From Hyperoodon ampullatus (Eukaryota; Chordata; Mammalia; Artiodactyla; Ziphiidae), in assembly GCA_949752795.1 (NCBI GenBank), contig OX457070.1, forward strand, positions 41,748,185-41,812,184: a stretch of DNA of 64,000 nt. Direction: 5' to 3'. The position numbers were made by a program, and so were the translations under genes. Below, in pieces: positions 34,680 through 44,978 of this stretch (position 1 is its first letter; each line of letters starts with the position of its first letter). The notes beneath the pieces were generated by a model. That model saw only the letters and a list, made by a program, of their open reading frames with translations, had not been told where the DNA came from and made no database searches.

Positions 34680-36560
34680 AGTGAATTTGGAGGAAGATAT
34701 CCAACTTGCATTCCCAGGAAAACTTTAGGAAGTAAGAATTTCAGGGCAGAAGCATCAACAGGGTAAAATGCTGTTGAGAGTTCAAGAAATATCAGGATGA
34801 AAAAATGTTCACTGGGGGTTTAGCTCTGTAGAGATAGTTGTGGACAGCAGCAAGAGCTATATTGGAGGAATGACAGGGCTGAAGCCTCATTGGAGTAGGC
34901 CTTCGAATGAGGGTAAGATTTGGAAACAGGGAGGTGAGGAAACATTATGCAGGTTACTTCTTTCAAGGTATTTTCTTATGAAAGTCAACATGTTACATCA
35001 TAGCTAGGAAAATGTGACATCAAATTATTACTGGTTTGTTCTATCTGTTATTATTTTTGAGAGAGAGGAAGTTGAACTTAAACATGTTTAAAAGTCAGTG
35101 GGAATGTATTAGAGGTTGATTATACAAGAGAATTAGTATAGAATTTTTTTTTAACTATAGGAAAGAACAGGGCCTAATATATAGGTGGAAACATTAGTCT
35201 TAGATGAAAGGTAGAAGGCTTTTTTTATTTATGAGGGTTAAAGGACTTAGAATGAGTACAGATGTGAGTAATTTTGTGATTTCATAGCAGAAAGATGAAA
35301 AGATGCAGTCAGAGGTTGAAGTAAAAGACTAGGTCATCTGCTGAGAGTGAGAACACATCCAGTGGTTGACGGCCATAGCCATATATTTTGAATAATTGTG
35401 ATAATGCTTTTTGTACTCATTTGGGGTTTGTAATTAGTGAAAGCTATTTTGGCCTCTTGGGTGACAGTTTCCATAATTTCTAATCTGATTGTAGTTTTTC
35501 CATGTGGAATGGGCAAAAAACCCAAAAGGACCAGGGATTTTATGTTATTAATAAAATAATTTATTAATTAATGGGCCATGAATTTTAAGAAAAAGGTGTG
35601 AAGAATAAGAGTCTGGTTCATTGGGAAAAGTAGGGATATTAATTGACTGAGTAGTCTAAAACAATTAAAGCATACTCCTAGTAGGTGGAATAGAACCAGA
35701 AAGACTGACGGAGAGAAGATTGTGTGTAGACAGAAGGATGACCAAATTAGTAATCTCAGAGGCCATTAGAAATTCCAGTAAGTGACAATGGAATTGACTG
35801 TCTGAAGTAGAGAAAACATTTTGGTAAAGATGAGAAGGTCAAGAAATGTAGTAGCTAGAGTGTTGGAAGAAGATATATTTTAGATGCTGAAGATAACAAG
35901 GTAGATAACAGAGTGGAGAAGGATTGGAAATCTGTAAACCAGAAGCCAAATCTTCAATAAATGAAAATTTACCCAAAAGTAATAGCAAGAGGAGCAATTG
36001 ATATAGCCAAATACTTCAAACATTAAAGAGAAAGATATTTTCCAGAAGACAGGTGGAGAAAACATCTGGAATAAGCAAAAGGGAGCAGAGAGAATACCCA
36101 TAATACCTCTTGAACCGGAGATGTTTTAGGATGGGAGAGGAAAGTAATCCTGCCAATTGAGAAGGCTGTCAGGAATAAAACAGGGAATCCTGTGTCAGTT
36201 CAGGAAAGAACAGAATAAGGTTTTTGAGAACAATTTGAGTATATAGACATGTACAGTTTACAAGGTGAAAGTTCTAGAGGAAACCACAGTGAAATGTTTG
36301 TGAAAGAGAGCTAAGGAAAATTAGGGCCAATCTAAGGAAGTAAGGGAAGGAGAATGCAAAGATAAGTGTTGGCTGGATAGCCTGAGATTCTGTAGAGTAA
36401 CTGAGGAGAATAAGGACATTAGGCTTAATGAAAAGCATTTTGATAATCTTTGAAAGGACAATAGAAATATAATGCATTACAGTCCCAAAAGCTTAGCTCA
36501 GGGATGTGAGAGTTTGGAGTAGGCAATATTCTCCTCTTCTGCAGCATATGGTGATACAGC
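34680..36560 (-). mobile_element. Probable antisense L2 LINE body
   Basis: Purine-rich sequence with CAGGGCTGAAGCCTCATTGG, GGAAACAGGGAGGTGAGGAA and later GGATGGGAGAGGAAAGTAAT fits the reverse complement of the L2 coding region, following the L2 3' end at 33.7 kb. It is too diverged to show an ORF. Boundaries are uncertain and gaps are likely. Confidence 0.4.
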
Positions 36561-38121
36561 AGGTAACTCCCATGCTTTACTTGCCTGTAGACTGTAATTT
36601 AGCCTTGGTATGTAAACATTAGGCATTCAGAGATTCTGTTAAAATATGCATTCTAGGCTTTAAAGATAAACATGCCTGGTAAGATCCATCTTTATTTTTT
36701 AACTTAAGTATGTATAGTTAAAAGAATGTGTGTGTTAAGAACACAGAGATAGTGAAGTGGCTTGGAAAAGTAGTGTTTTAGACCATTTTTAAAAAGTCTG
36801 GTTTCTGAATGTTGCTCAATTAGAAGAAATGTCAGTGACCCTGGATGCTCAATAATTGGCTCCTATGTGACCTTTACTGGAACAGAATATATATATTTTT
36901 TTCTCACTTTTCCAATTTAGAGCTCAACAAGACTGGTAAGTGGCAAGTTTTAGACATTGACTTAATGAGATTAGACTTCTGAGTATAAATGATTTGGGCC
37001 TTATATGTGAAACCATTGTTTGTTTTCTATGATGTGGTGTTTGAACACCTATGATACGTCCCAATTAGCATTGAAAATAGGCTCCATAACACACTAAATT
37101 TAGCTGCCAGAATTGGTAGTTCTTTTCTGGTTCAATCAGTTTTATTTCTTGCCTAATAACAAGAAGAAAACAGCTTAGGTCTTGCTTTTAACAATAACTT
37201 GATTTTTTATTTCATGTGCCTTTGAACAAGTTTAACATCACTGTACTCACCTCTAAAAAGAAGGTAGTTATTCTTTTCTCAAAGTTTGTTTTAACAGTTT
37301 TAGATAAAAAATGTAAAGCACCCAGGAAAAGTGCTAGCTCGTATTGAAAACTCATTCAGTGTTAGCCTTTCTAACGTGGATATTTCTATGCCAATTCCAT
37401 AATTTTTAAATTAAAAGAGTTAAATCTATATGATAACATATTTAATAAAGCAACAGGTAATTTTATGGTCCCATTTCAAGTGAGTTATGCCTTCCCCATA
37501 CACAAATATTCCAATTTTGACCATTCAATAATAATATTGTAGTAATGATATTCTGATTTTAGAATATATAAAGGGAGAAGCAGAGTAATGTCTGTGGCTT
37601 TTCTCAGATTGCATAAACCAATAAAATTATTTTAATAATTAGGCTAGTTAGAAATATAAAGGATTAACAAAAATCATTAGTATTATTTATTATCATTGCC
37701 TCTATGAAAATTAGATACTATAGATTCTCATATTTTAATGTAGCAGTTTGTAGCATGGGTTAGTAATGAAAGATCATTCAGTTTAAGTATCATTGCTACT
37801 TGTATGATAATTAACCTCACAAGGACCAAAGCTAATATGTAATATGCATAACAAGCAGAAACATTAGGGTGATAAACAAATTTAAAAGGTCTTATTATTC
37901 ATTAGTGTACATATTTTGACCTGGAAATGTCATAGGTAACAATGGAATTACATTGTTGACTATCTTAATACCAGGTAGTAGAGTTAAATTCACACATGAA
38001 CTCAGTGTTTAGAATAATTTTATTAGCAAACATTTGATTCCACATTGTCTGTTTGTAAGTCGAGTTTGTTTTAAACAAAAAACACCATTTTTAAAATTTT
38101 CCATCACTTATCCTTTTAATC
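36561..38121. other. Unassigned AT-rich sequence
   Basis: No gene or repeat is recognised. A short TATATATATTTTTTT patch occurs near 36887. Confidence 0.4.
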
Positions 38122-38625
38122 AAGAAGTATTTTATGTATATCCTCAACCAAGTACTATACTGGATACCAGGGCTGCAACGCTGACCCTACAGTTAAGTAA
38201 GACCCTAAGTAAAGCCTATGGCTAACTCTGTCCTGTGTGTGGCTAGTAGGAAGGTAAACAAAGAAACAAAAAATTCAAAATCATATGATAATTGGAAATG
38301 TATGTTAAATCAGATGAGGGGCTAGAATGAGGAATATCTGAAATTTCCTTGGAAATTCTAGAAAGGTTTCACAGAAGAAGCAGTAATCAAGATGAGACTT
38401 AGTAGTTAAAATTGTTAATTAGAGAAAATAGGGGAGTATTGACAGAGAGGACAAAATGTACCTGGGGTACAGAGGCAGGAGAGAACATGATGTTTTCTGT
38501 TTTGTTATAATTTGAGTTTAGGCTTCATAGGGGAGAATATCAGAAGATGGTTAAGCAGGAGAAAGATGGCAAATAATTGTGTAACTCATGCTAAAGTATC
38601 TTGATCTTATTTTACTATATCTAGC
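38122..38625 (-). mobile_element. L2 LINE 3' region, reverse strand
   Basis: The reverse complement of the L2 3' region shows CAACCAAGTACTATACTGGA, ACGCTGACCCTACAGTTAAG and GGTTTCACAGAAGAAGCAGT, in the correct order. It is interrupted at its right end by an MLT1-like LTR. Confidence 0.6.
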
Positions 38626-38631
38626 TACCTA

Positions 38632-39060
38632 TGATGGTTACTTTCATACGTCAACTTGCCTAGGCTATCGTGCCCAACAGCTTGGTCAAACATCAGTCTA
38701 GATGTTGTCATGAAGGTATTTTTTATATGTGTTTAATATTTAAATTAGTAAACTTTTAGTAAAGCAGACTACCTTACTTAATGTGGATGGGTTTCATGCA
38801 TTACCTTTTAGTCAAAAGCCTGGAGAAAACACTGAGGTCTCCTGAGGAAGGAATTCTGCCACCAGAGGCTTTGACACTCAAGATTGCAACAATTCCTCCC
38901 AGGATTTCCAGCCTGCTTACCAGCCCTGCAGATTTCAGACTTGCCAGTACCCACAACTGCATGAACCATTCTCTTGAAATCTCTCTATATTGACAGATAT
39001 AAAATACAGACATAGATATAGATACATCCTATTGGTTTATTTCTCTGGAGAACCCTAATT
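38632..39060 (+). mobile_element. Solo LTR of MLT1 (MaLR) type
   Basis: It begins TGATGGTTACTTTCATACGT and CAACTTGCCTAGG, with the central AGTAAAGCAGACTACCTTAC and GGAATTCTGCCACCAGAGGC. It ends CCTATTGGTTTATTTCTCTG and GAGAACCCTAATT, the typical MLT1 order. It is a regulatory LTR with no internal genes. Its original polyadenylation region is followed at once by a pyrimidine tract. Confidence 0.75.
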
Positions 39061-39186
39061 CTTTCTTTCTTTCTTTCTTTTCTTTTCTTTTCTTTTCTCT
39101 CTCCCTCTCTCTCTCTCTCTCTCTCCCCCCCTTTCCTTCCCTCCCTTCCTTTCTGCCTTTCTTCTTCCCTCCTTCCCTCCTTCCAT
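39061..39186 (+). repeat. Pyrimidine tract of TTTC, TC and CCTT units
   Basis: About 125 bp almost purely of C and T: first (CTTT)n, then TTTTC units, then (CT)n and finally CCTT units. It begins at the end of the MLT1-like LTR. Confidence 0.9.
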
Positions 39187-41200
39187 CTACCGACCTACTG
39201 ACCTATCTGTCATTGAGAGGAGAGGAGATGAGAGAGGGGCATGGAAGAGAAATACCAAGAGAGAGAAACACCAGAAGATTATTGGAGAGTGGCCATGAAT
39301 ATGTGAAATCCTATAACCTTGCTGCAGCTCTCCTAAGGTAGTTTGGGGGACAGATACTCTGGTATCTGATCTTACAATGATAAACTTTTGGTTCTGTTGA
39401 ATATAACTGACTTAAAATCCTTTATTTGACCTTTCAAGCTTGTTGATTGAAATTGGTTTCTCTCTGGCATGAGGTGTTGGAAACTGATCTCTCTGACGTG
39501 TGGTCTCGGCTCTCTGTAGACTCATCTTGGAATTGTATTTTCTGACTTTTTCCTCTCCATATCACTTTGTATCCACATCTTATACTAGTTTTTAGCCTCA
39601 AGCCCAGTTCACTTATTTGGACAGTCAAGATTGTCAGATGAAGCAGAGTACAACAATAATTGAGAATGATTTTGGAAGTGGTTTAAGTAATAAATTCAAG
39701 TGAGTAATTCAAAATGGAGCATGCTGGCTGATTTTGAAATTTCAGCTGTGAAAGGACAAAGAGAAAGCGATAGGTAGCTGGAAGATTTTTTTTCTAATTG
39801 TGAATTACTTTACCATGATTATATGCAGAAGGAAAAATGACTCCAGAAATAGGGGTAATTGATAGCCTCAGGTTTCAGAGATGATGGCAGTGGCTAAGAT
39901 ACTAAGAACAGTTGGATGTGTTAATCTTTGATGGGAAGAAAGACACTTTTTCCTCTACAATGATGGGAAAAGGGGTTGGGTGGGATGCAAATACAACTAA
40001 ATCTGTTAAGTGGAAAGGCAAAAAAAAAAGTCTTCCTTATGGCCCCTATTTCCTTCATTAAATAAAAGTTTTCTATGACTAAATTATATAACAGAAAGGT
40101 AGAAAGCTTTAAAAGACTGGAATATTTGGGATAGCTTCTGAGAGGAGTCACAAAAGTCTAGAATATAGATACAGAAGTACACCTAGAAGAGGGATGATAG
40201 AATGAGAGAAGAGGGCAGGGTCAAGAGCTACATATAACAGTAGATTAAGAGAGTAGGTATAGGGGAAACAAGAGAATGAAAGGACAGGATATTATAGTAG
40301 AACATGTAACACCACTACCTGAGATTTTTAGATGGGAAATAATCTCAGATGATGACTAGGTCAAAAGTGTGTTCATGGTTCCTAAAATGGACAATGAATG
40401 ACAGTCACTGAAATCAAGCAGCTCCAGGTATAGAATGGGTCCTACTAAAATGCTCAGGTGACAGTGACATTTAGGATGGTAGGGAGCTGCTGAGATGGAT
40501 GTTTAAAACTTGGCTAGATGTGAGTACCCAGGAGGTCTGTAGATAATATGGACAAGAATGCATATGGAATAGTAAAGATGGATGCTTTGTGCCTAAAAGA
40601 ATGAGTGAACAGTGCATAATAGTGGAATGAAAAGGTCTAAAAGTGATGAAGGAAATATTTGCCTGTCTAAGTCTCTTTTCCAAATTTTGTGCTCAAGAGA
40701 TGTACAGAGGAAAATTATTCTTAAGAAAGAAGCATGCTGAAGCAAGGGTGGGTGTGGGGAATTTATGTAAACATTTGAGCATGTAGAAGAGGGTAAGATG
40801 AAATGGGGATTGCAGACAGTGGTCAGCAGTTGAGGATGGAACAACAGAGAAGTACCCATAAGCATGCATGTGACAGTATGGATGATGAGAAAGCTGGGGT
40901 TTGGGGGTAAAGAAGAAGGCTTACATTAAGGCCCATCATCAAGAAAAACATAACCTAACATTCATTCATAGAATTAACAGGATGAAAGATTCCAAAACAA
41001 ATTTTATCAGGTAATCTAATGCAGTTCTTTAAAACTGGCTTTGGGGGGGAGTAGGCATTGTCGATAATTCTGTGCAGATGTTGTTGGGTCTTACATAAGG
41101 AAGAGAAATAGGACTCCAGGTGCTGAAGAGATTGTGGGGAAGTTATTACTGCTTGATGCTGCAGTACGCTTAGGTGAAATAAATTGGGTAATACGTTTAA
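39187..41200 (-). mobile_element. Probable antisense L2 remnants, patchy
   Basis: From about 39640 the sequence is G/A-rich in the manner of the antisense L2 coding region (AGTTGGATGTGTTAATCTTT, then GGGGTTGGGTGGGATGCAAA). The part 39187-39640 is not recognised. No open frame of interest. I regard only about 39640-40160 as reasonably L2, and the rest as tentative. Confidence 0.35.
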
Positions 41201-41328
41201 TTCATAACGGACAGCTTAGTCCTATATTATTTTATGTCTACAAAACACTAAAACACCTACCTGAAAAGTTAAAAAAAAAAATCAGCCAATCTTCCTAAAA
41301 ATAAATAAGTTCCTTACTTGATGTTGTA

Positions 41329-41591
41329 ATTGTTGTTGTTGTTTTTTTTGTTTTTTTTGGGGGTTTTTTTGGTTTTTTTTTGGTTTTTTCGATATGCGGG
41401 CCTCTCACTGTTGTGGCCTCTCCCATTGCGAGCACAGGCTCCGGACGCGCAGGCTCAGCGGCCATGGCTCACGGGTCCAGCCGCTCCGCGGCATGTGGGA
41501 TCTTCCCGGACTGGGGCACGAATCCGTATCCCCTGCATCGACAGGCGGACTCTCAACCACTGCGCCACCAGGGAAGCCCATTGTTGTTGTT
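41329..41591 (-). mobile_element. CHR-type tRNA-derived SINE E with long impure tail
   Basis: The minus-strand copy has body 41391-41579 and a tail represented on the plus strand by a T-rich tract with G interruptions at 41341-41390. A one-base loss is seen in the GCGGAGCACAGG motif. The 12-bp duplication ATTGTTGTTGTT lies at 41329-41340 and 41580-41591, extending ambiguously into T. Confidence 0.92.
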
Positions 41592-42032
41592 TTTTAAATT
41601 TAGATACAACTGGTTGGCTGAGAATTATTTTCACAAGCCTCACTATCAACCTTGGAGAGAACTTCTAAGGAGCAAACCAAATAATATTCTGAAGTTTACA
41701 AATAAATGATATGGGAACATTTGCAAATTTGAAACCAAACGCTTTTTTGGAGGATAGAGTTCATCCCATAATATGAATCGATACAAGATCTGGTTATTTG
41801 GAAGGTAAAGTAATGGGTAAGATATAAATAGTTTAATACATAAAAACACAAATTGAAAAATAATAATAGAAAAGATAATGTAGTACAGATATAGTAGTTA
41901 TTAAGGTATGTGATAATGGCATGCCATTTAATGAAGTGTATATATTTTGATAAAAATTTTAAAAATATAAGAAAAATAATTAAAACATTTAGAAGTAGAA
42001 GCTCAAATACATTTATTAAAAGAAATATAACT
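41592..42032. other. AT-rich spacer between two SINEs
   Basis: No recognisable element. The minus frame 41696-42337 (213 codons) is a chance frame combining this AT-rich spacer and the SINE F minus strand. Confidence 0.6.
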
Positions 42033-42258
42033 AAAAAATGAAGTATAGGGGCTTCCCTGGTGGCACAGTGGTTGAGAGTCCGCCTGCCGATGCAGGGGAC
42101 ACGGGTTCGTGCCCCGGTCTGGGAAGATCCCACATGTCGCGGAGCGGCTGGGCCCGTGAGCCATGGCCGCTGAGCCTGAATGTCCGGAGCCTGTGCTCCG
42201 CAACGGGAGAGGCCACAACAGTGAGAGGCCCACGTGCCGCAAAAAAAAATGAAGTATA
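42033..42258 (+). mobile_element. CHR-type tRNA-derived SINE F with target-site duplication
   Basis: The body 42048-42243 is full length, from GGGGCTTCCCTGGTGGCACA to CACGTGCCGC plus a short poly(A). The exact 15-bp duplication AAAAAATGAAGTATA is at 42033-42047 and 42244-42258. CpG decay appears (TGAATGTCCGG for TGCGCGTCCGG). Confidence 0.95.
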
Positions 42259-42649
42259 AAAAAAAAAGTATAAAATGTAGCAGAGTTATAGTCATTGCAT
42301 AATAATATAGAAGACAATCATCCCTTATTCCTAACAAAAGACAGTGGATCCAGACAGTAATATGGTGAGTTCTTTCCCATTATTTATCTCAATTATTTTT
42401 ATAACTCCACAAAATTTACATTTGCAGTACATTCTTACTACTACTATCTCTTGATGTATTCAGTAATTCACAGGTATTATGAGATCATATGTAGTTTTAA
42501 ATGTTGGGTAAGGAACTTCTGGTATTCACCCCTCTACACACACACACATTAAATATTTCTATTTTTAAAGATGAGATGATTTACATTCCATATACTCTGT
42601 TACCAATATAAAATGATAGAAAACTTTCCATTTCTTTTAAAAATTATTT
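42259..42649. other. Unassigned sequence with CA run
   Basis: A short ACACACACAC run lies at 42537-42548. Nothing else is identifiable. Confidence 0.5.
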
Positions 42650-43230
42650 CACAGCATTAATAGTAAAAACCAAAAGAATTAATAACAAGAATAAAAACAA
42701 CAGAACAACAGAGATCAATCTCACAAAGACAGGTGCAGAAATCCTAAATAAAATGTAACCCAAATTCTGCTTTATATTAAAAAATAAAAATGGTGCAACA
42801 TAGTAATTGCATCTATATCAAGTAGTCTTAAGATATAAAAAAAAAAATAAAACCTTCACATCTATTTAGATGTTTAAAAGGTATTTACAAATTCATCTAT
42901 TCTTAGTAAAATAAGCTTATTAAAATGTTAAATCATATTTATCTAGAATAATAACCAAATATTAAATAGACTATATTAGAAGCATTCTCATTAATGTCAG
43001 GATCAGAGTAAGTACATCACTAGTTAAAAGAATAGGTCATTTCTGTAGGCAAACACATTGTATGATTATCCGCCTGGAAAATCTACAAGATCAACTGAGA
43101 AACTCAGATCGTTTCCAAGAGAGCTTACTAAATTAGCTGATATAAAATTAACACACAATTATAGGATTTTTCTACATATCAGCAATGGTAAGTTAGAATT
43201 TTAGTAAAATTAAAGTATTTAAATAAATTT
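42650..43230 (+). mobile_element. L1 ORF2 fragment, diverged
   Basis: The blocks GACAGGTGCAGAAATCCTAA, CACATTGTATGATTATCCGC, TGGAAAATCTACAAGATCAA and TAAAATTAACACACAATTAT follow the order of the L1 ORF2 reverse-transcriptase region, the latter two flanking the FADD-coding block. Stops in all frames. It may continue beyond the SINE G insertion to about 43830. Confidence 0.55.
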
Positions 43231-43303
43231 AAGTTAAAAATTAGAATAAACTAAAAAAGAACAATTAGCTTACTAACACTATTCAATAATGGATGATATT
43301 TTT

Positions 43304-43537
43304 TCAAATAGTATTTTTTTGTGTGTTTTTGGCGGTACGCGGGCCTCTCACTGTTGTGGCCTCTCCCGTTGCGGAACACAGGCTCCGGACGCGCAGGCTC
43401 AGCGGCCATGGCTCACGGGCCCAGCCGCTCCACGGCATGTGGGATCTTCCCGCACCGGGGCTCGAACCCGTGTCCCCTGCATCGGCAGGCGCGCTCTCAA
43501 CCACTGCGCCACCAGGGAAGCCCTCAAATAGTATTTT
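43304..43537 (-). mobile_element. CHR-type tRNA-derived SINE G with target-site duplication
   Basis: The minus-strand body is 43318-43523, with GGCGGTACGCGGGCCTCTCA at its left and CCACCAGGGAAGCCC at its right. The 14-bp duplication TCAAATAGTATTTT is exact at 43304-43317 and 43524-43537. The tail is short and impure (TTTGTGTGTTTTT). It retains nearly all CpG sites of the family and looks young. Confidence 0.95.
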
Positions 43538-44520
43538 GATTATGCTTGATTTGACTATTTACAAATAGTCCCAGAAGTTTGGGATTAAATAAAATATGCT
43601 TATGTAGTGGAATTCTGGGTAAATTTTTAGTGGTAAAACTTATTTTGAAATTTAAAGATTTCCAGAGTAATTATAAGAATTATTATGAAAATATAATTTA
43701 AAAGATTAAAAGCAAGAATAGTGCCTGGATACATTGGTCAAAAAGCAAGTAAGTTTCAAATTAAATTCCACTAGACACATAATAAGATCATGGAATATGC
43801 TAAAATCCTGATTTATAGATAGGTTGCTTTGGAGTAATTAATGGAAATTCCAGAAATGGCAGAAGGATACCTGATATTTGTACATGTGGGTATAAAACAG
43901 GAATTATCCAGAGACTGCTTTGCCTTGGACAGTCTCTGGGTCAGTTTGTTGTAAGAGATAGCAGTTAGTGAGACCACCATCTTTCTACTGTGAAAGCAGT
44001 ACTAGTCCAGAAGGATGTAAATTTCCAAGTACCCTGGTATCCTCAGAACAGTTTCTGGAAAAGGGAAAGAAACAGATACTCAAATCTTTATAACAACTCC
44101 AGAGAAGAAATTTTCCATATCCTTTTTGCCTTTTTCTTATTTCACAGTAGTTAGTTCAACTTCTAGTTAAGGGACTATTTTAAACCTCTAACTAGAAAAA
44201 TTTGAGAGGCCTATTTTTTTTTTTTCTGAAGTATGCCATGGTTGGCTGAGAAATCACAGAGAAATACTGCTTCTCAGCAGGTATTAAGGGAACTTAAAAC
44301 TGCTTACTAGTTTGTCGAGGAATAAACTTTGTAGCAAAAAATCTAATTATGTCATACTCAGGAACATATTTTAATGAATTGAAAAAATGTGTATCATTTA
44401 TTCTTCCACTTATTTTTTTTCCTAAAATTTCACTTATCTGATCTGAAAAGGAACTTCTTCAAAGTATGTTAAGAATTCACAGGAAAAATATAAAATTTGT
44501 TTCTTGAATATGGATTTCTT
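43538..44520. other. Unassigned sequence
   Basis: The left part (to about 43830) may be the far half of the L1 ORF2 fragment. The rest has no recognised repeat; a T run lies at 44213-44225. Confidence 0.4.
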
Positions 44521-44589
44521 AAATGAATTCAATATATATTTTCTCAATATGGACTACTGTCCCAAATGAGTGTTTCTCCTGCATTTTTT

Positions 44590-44965
44590 TAAACTTTTTT
44601 TTTTTTTTGACTGTGTTGGGTCTTCGTTGCTGTGTGTGGGCTTTCTCTAAGTTGTGGAGAGCATGGGCTACTCTTTTTGTGGTGTGAGGGCTTATTGCGG
44701 TGGCTTCTCTTGTTGCAGAGCACGGGCTGTAGGCACACGGGCTTCAGTAGTTGCAGCACGTGGGCTCTAGGGCATTCAGGCTTCAGTAGTTGTGGCACGC
44801 AGGCTCAGTAGTTGTGGCTCACGGGCTCTAGAGCGCAGGCTCAGTAGTTGTAGTGCACAGACTTAGTTGTTCCGCAGCATGTGGAATCTTCCCGGACAAG
44901 GGATAGAACCCGTGTCCCCTGCATTGACAAGCAAATTCTTAACCACTGCACCACCAGGGAAGTCC
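44590..44965 (-). mobile_element. Older long-bodied CHR-type SINE
   Basis: A minus-strand SINE of about 370 bp, starting with T-rich poly(A) complement and GACTGTGTTGGGTCTTCGTT. It holds tandemly related GGGCTTCAGTAGTTG / GGCTCAGTAGTTGTGG segments, and ends AACCACTGCACCACCAGGGA. It shares its tRNA head (CCCTGCATTGACAAGC, CACCAGGGA) with the seven younger copies but has a different, repetitive body. CpG decay is heavier, so it is older. Its flanks contain a candidate 11-bp duplication, GAATTCAATAT, at 44525-44535 and 44968-44978. The left member is about 50 bp outside the tail, not adjacent to it. Confidence 0.85.
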
Positions 44966-44978
44966 AAGAATTCAATAT

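Noticed and set aside
41696..42337. 213-codon minus-strand frame, the longest in the window
   Set aside because: It is built from AT-rich spacer plus the minus strand of SINE F. The Arg/Ala/Pro-rich middle is the SINE body and the rest is hydrophobic low-complexity translation.
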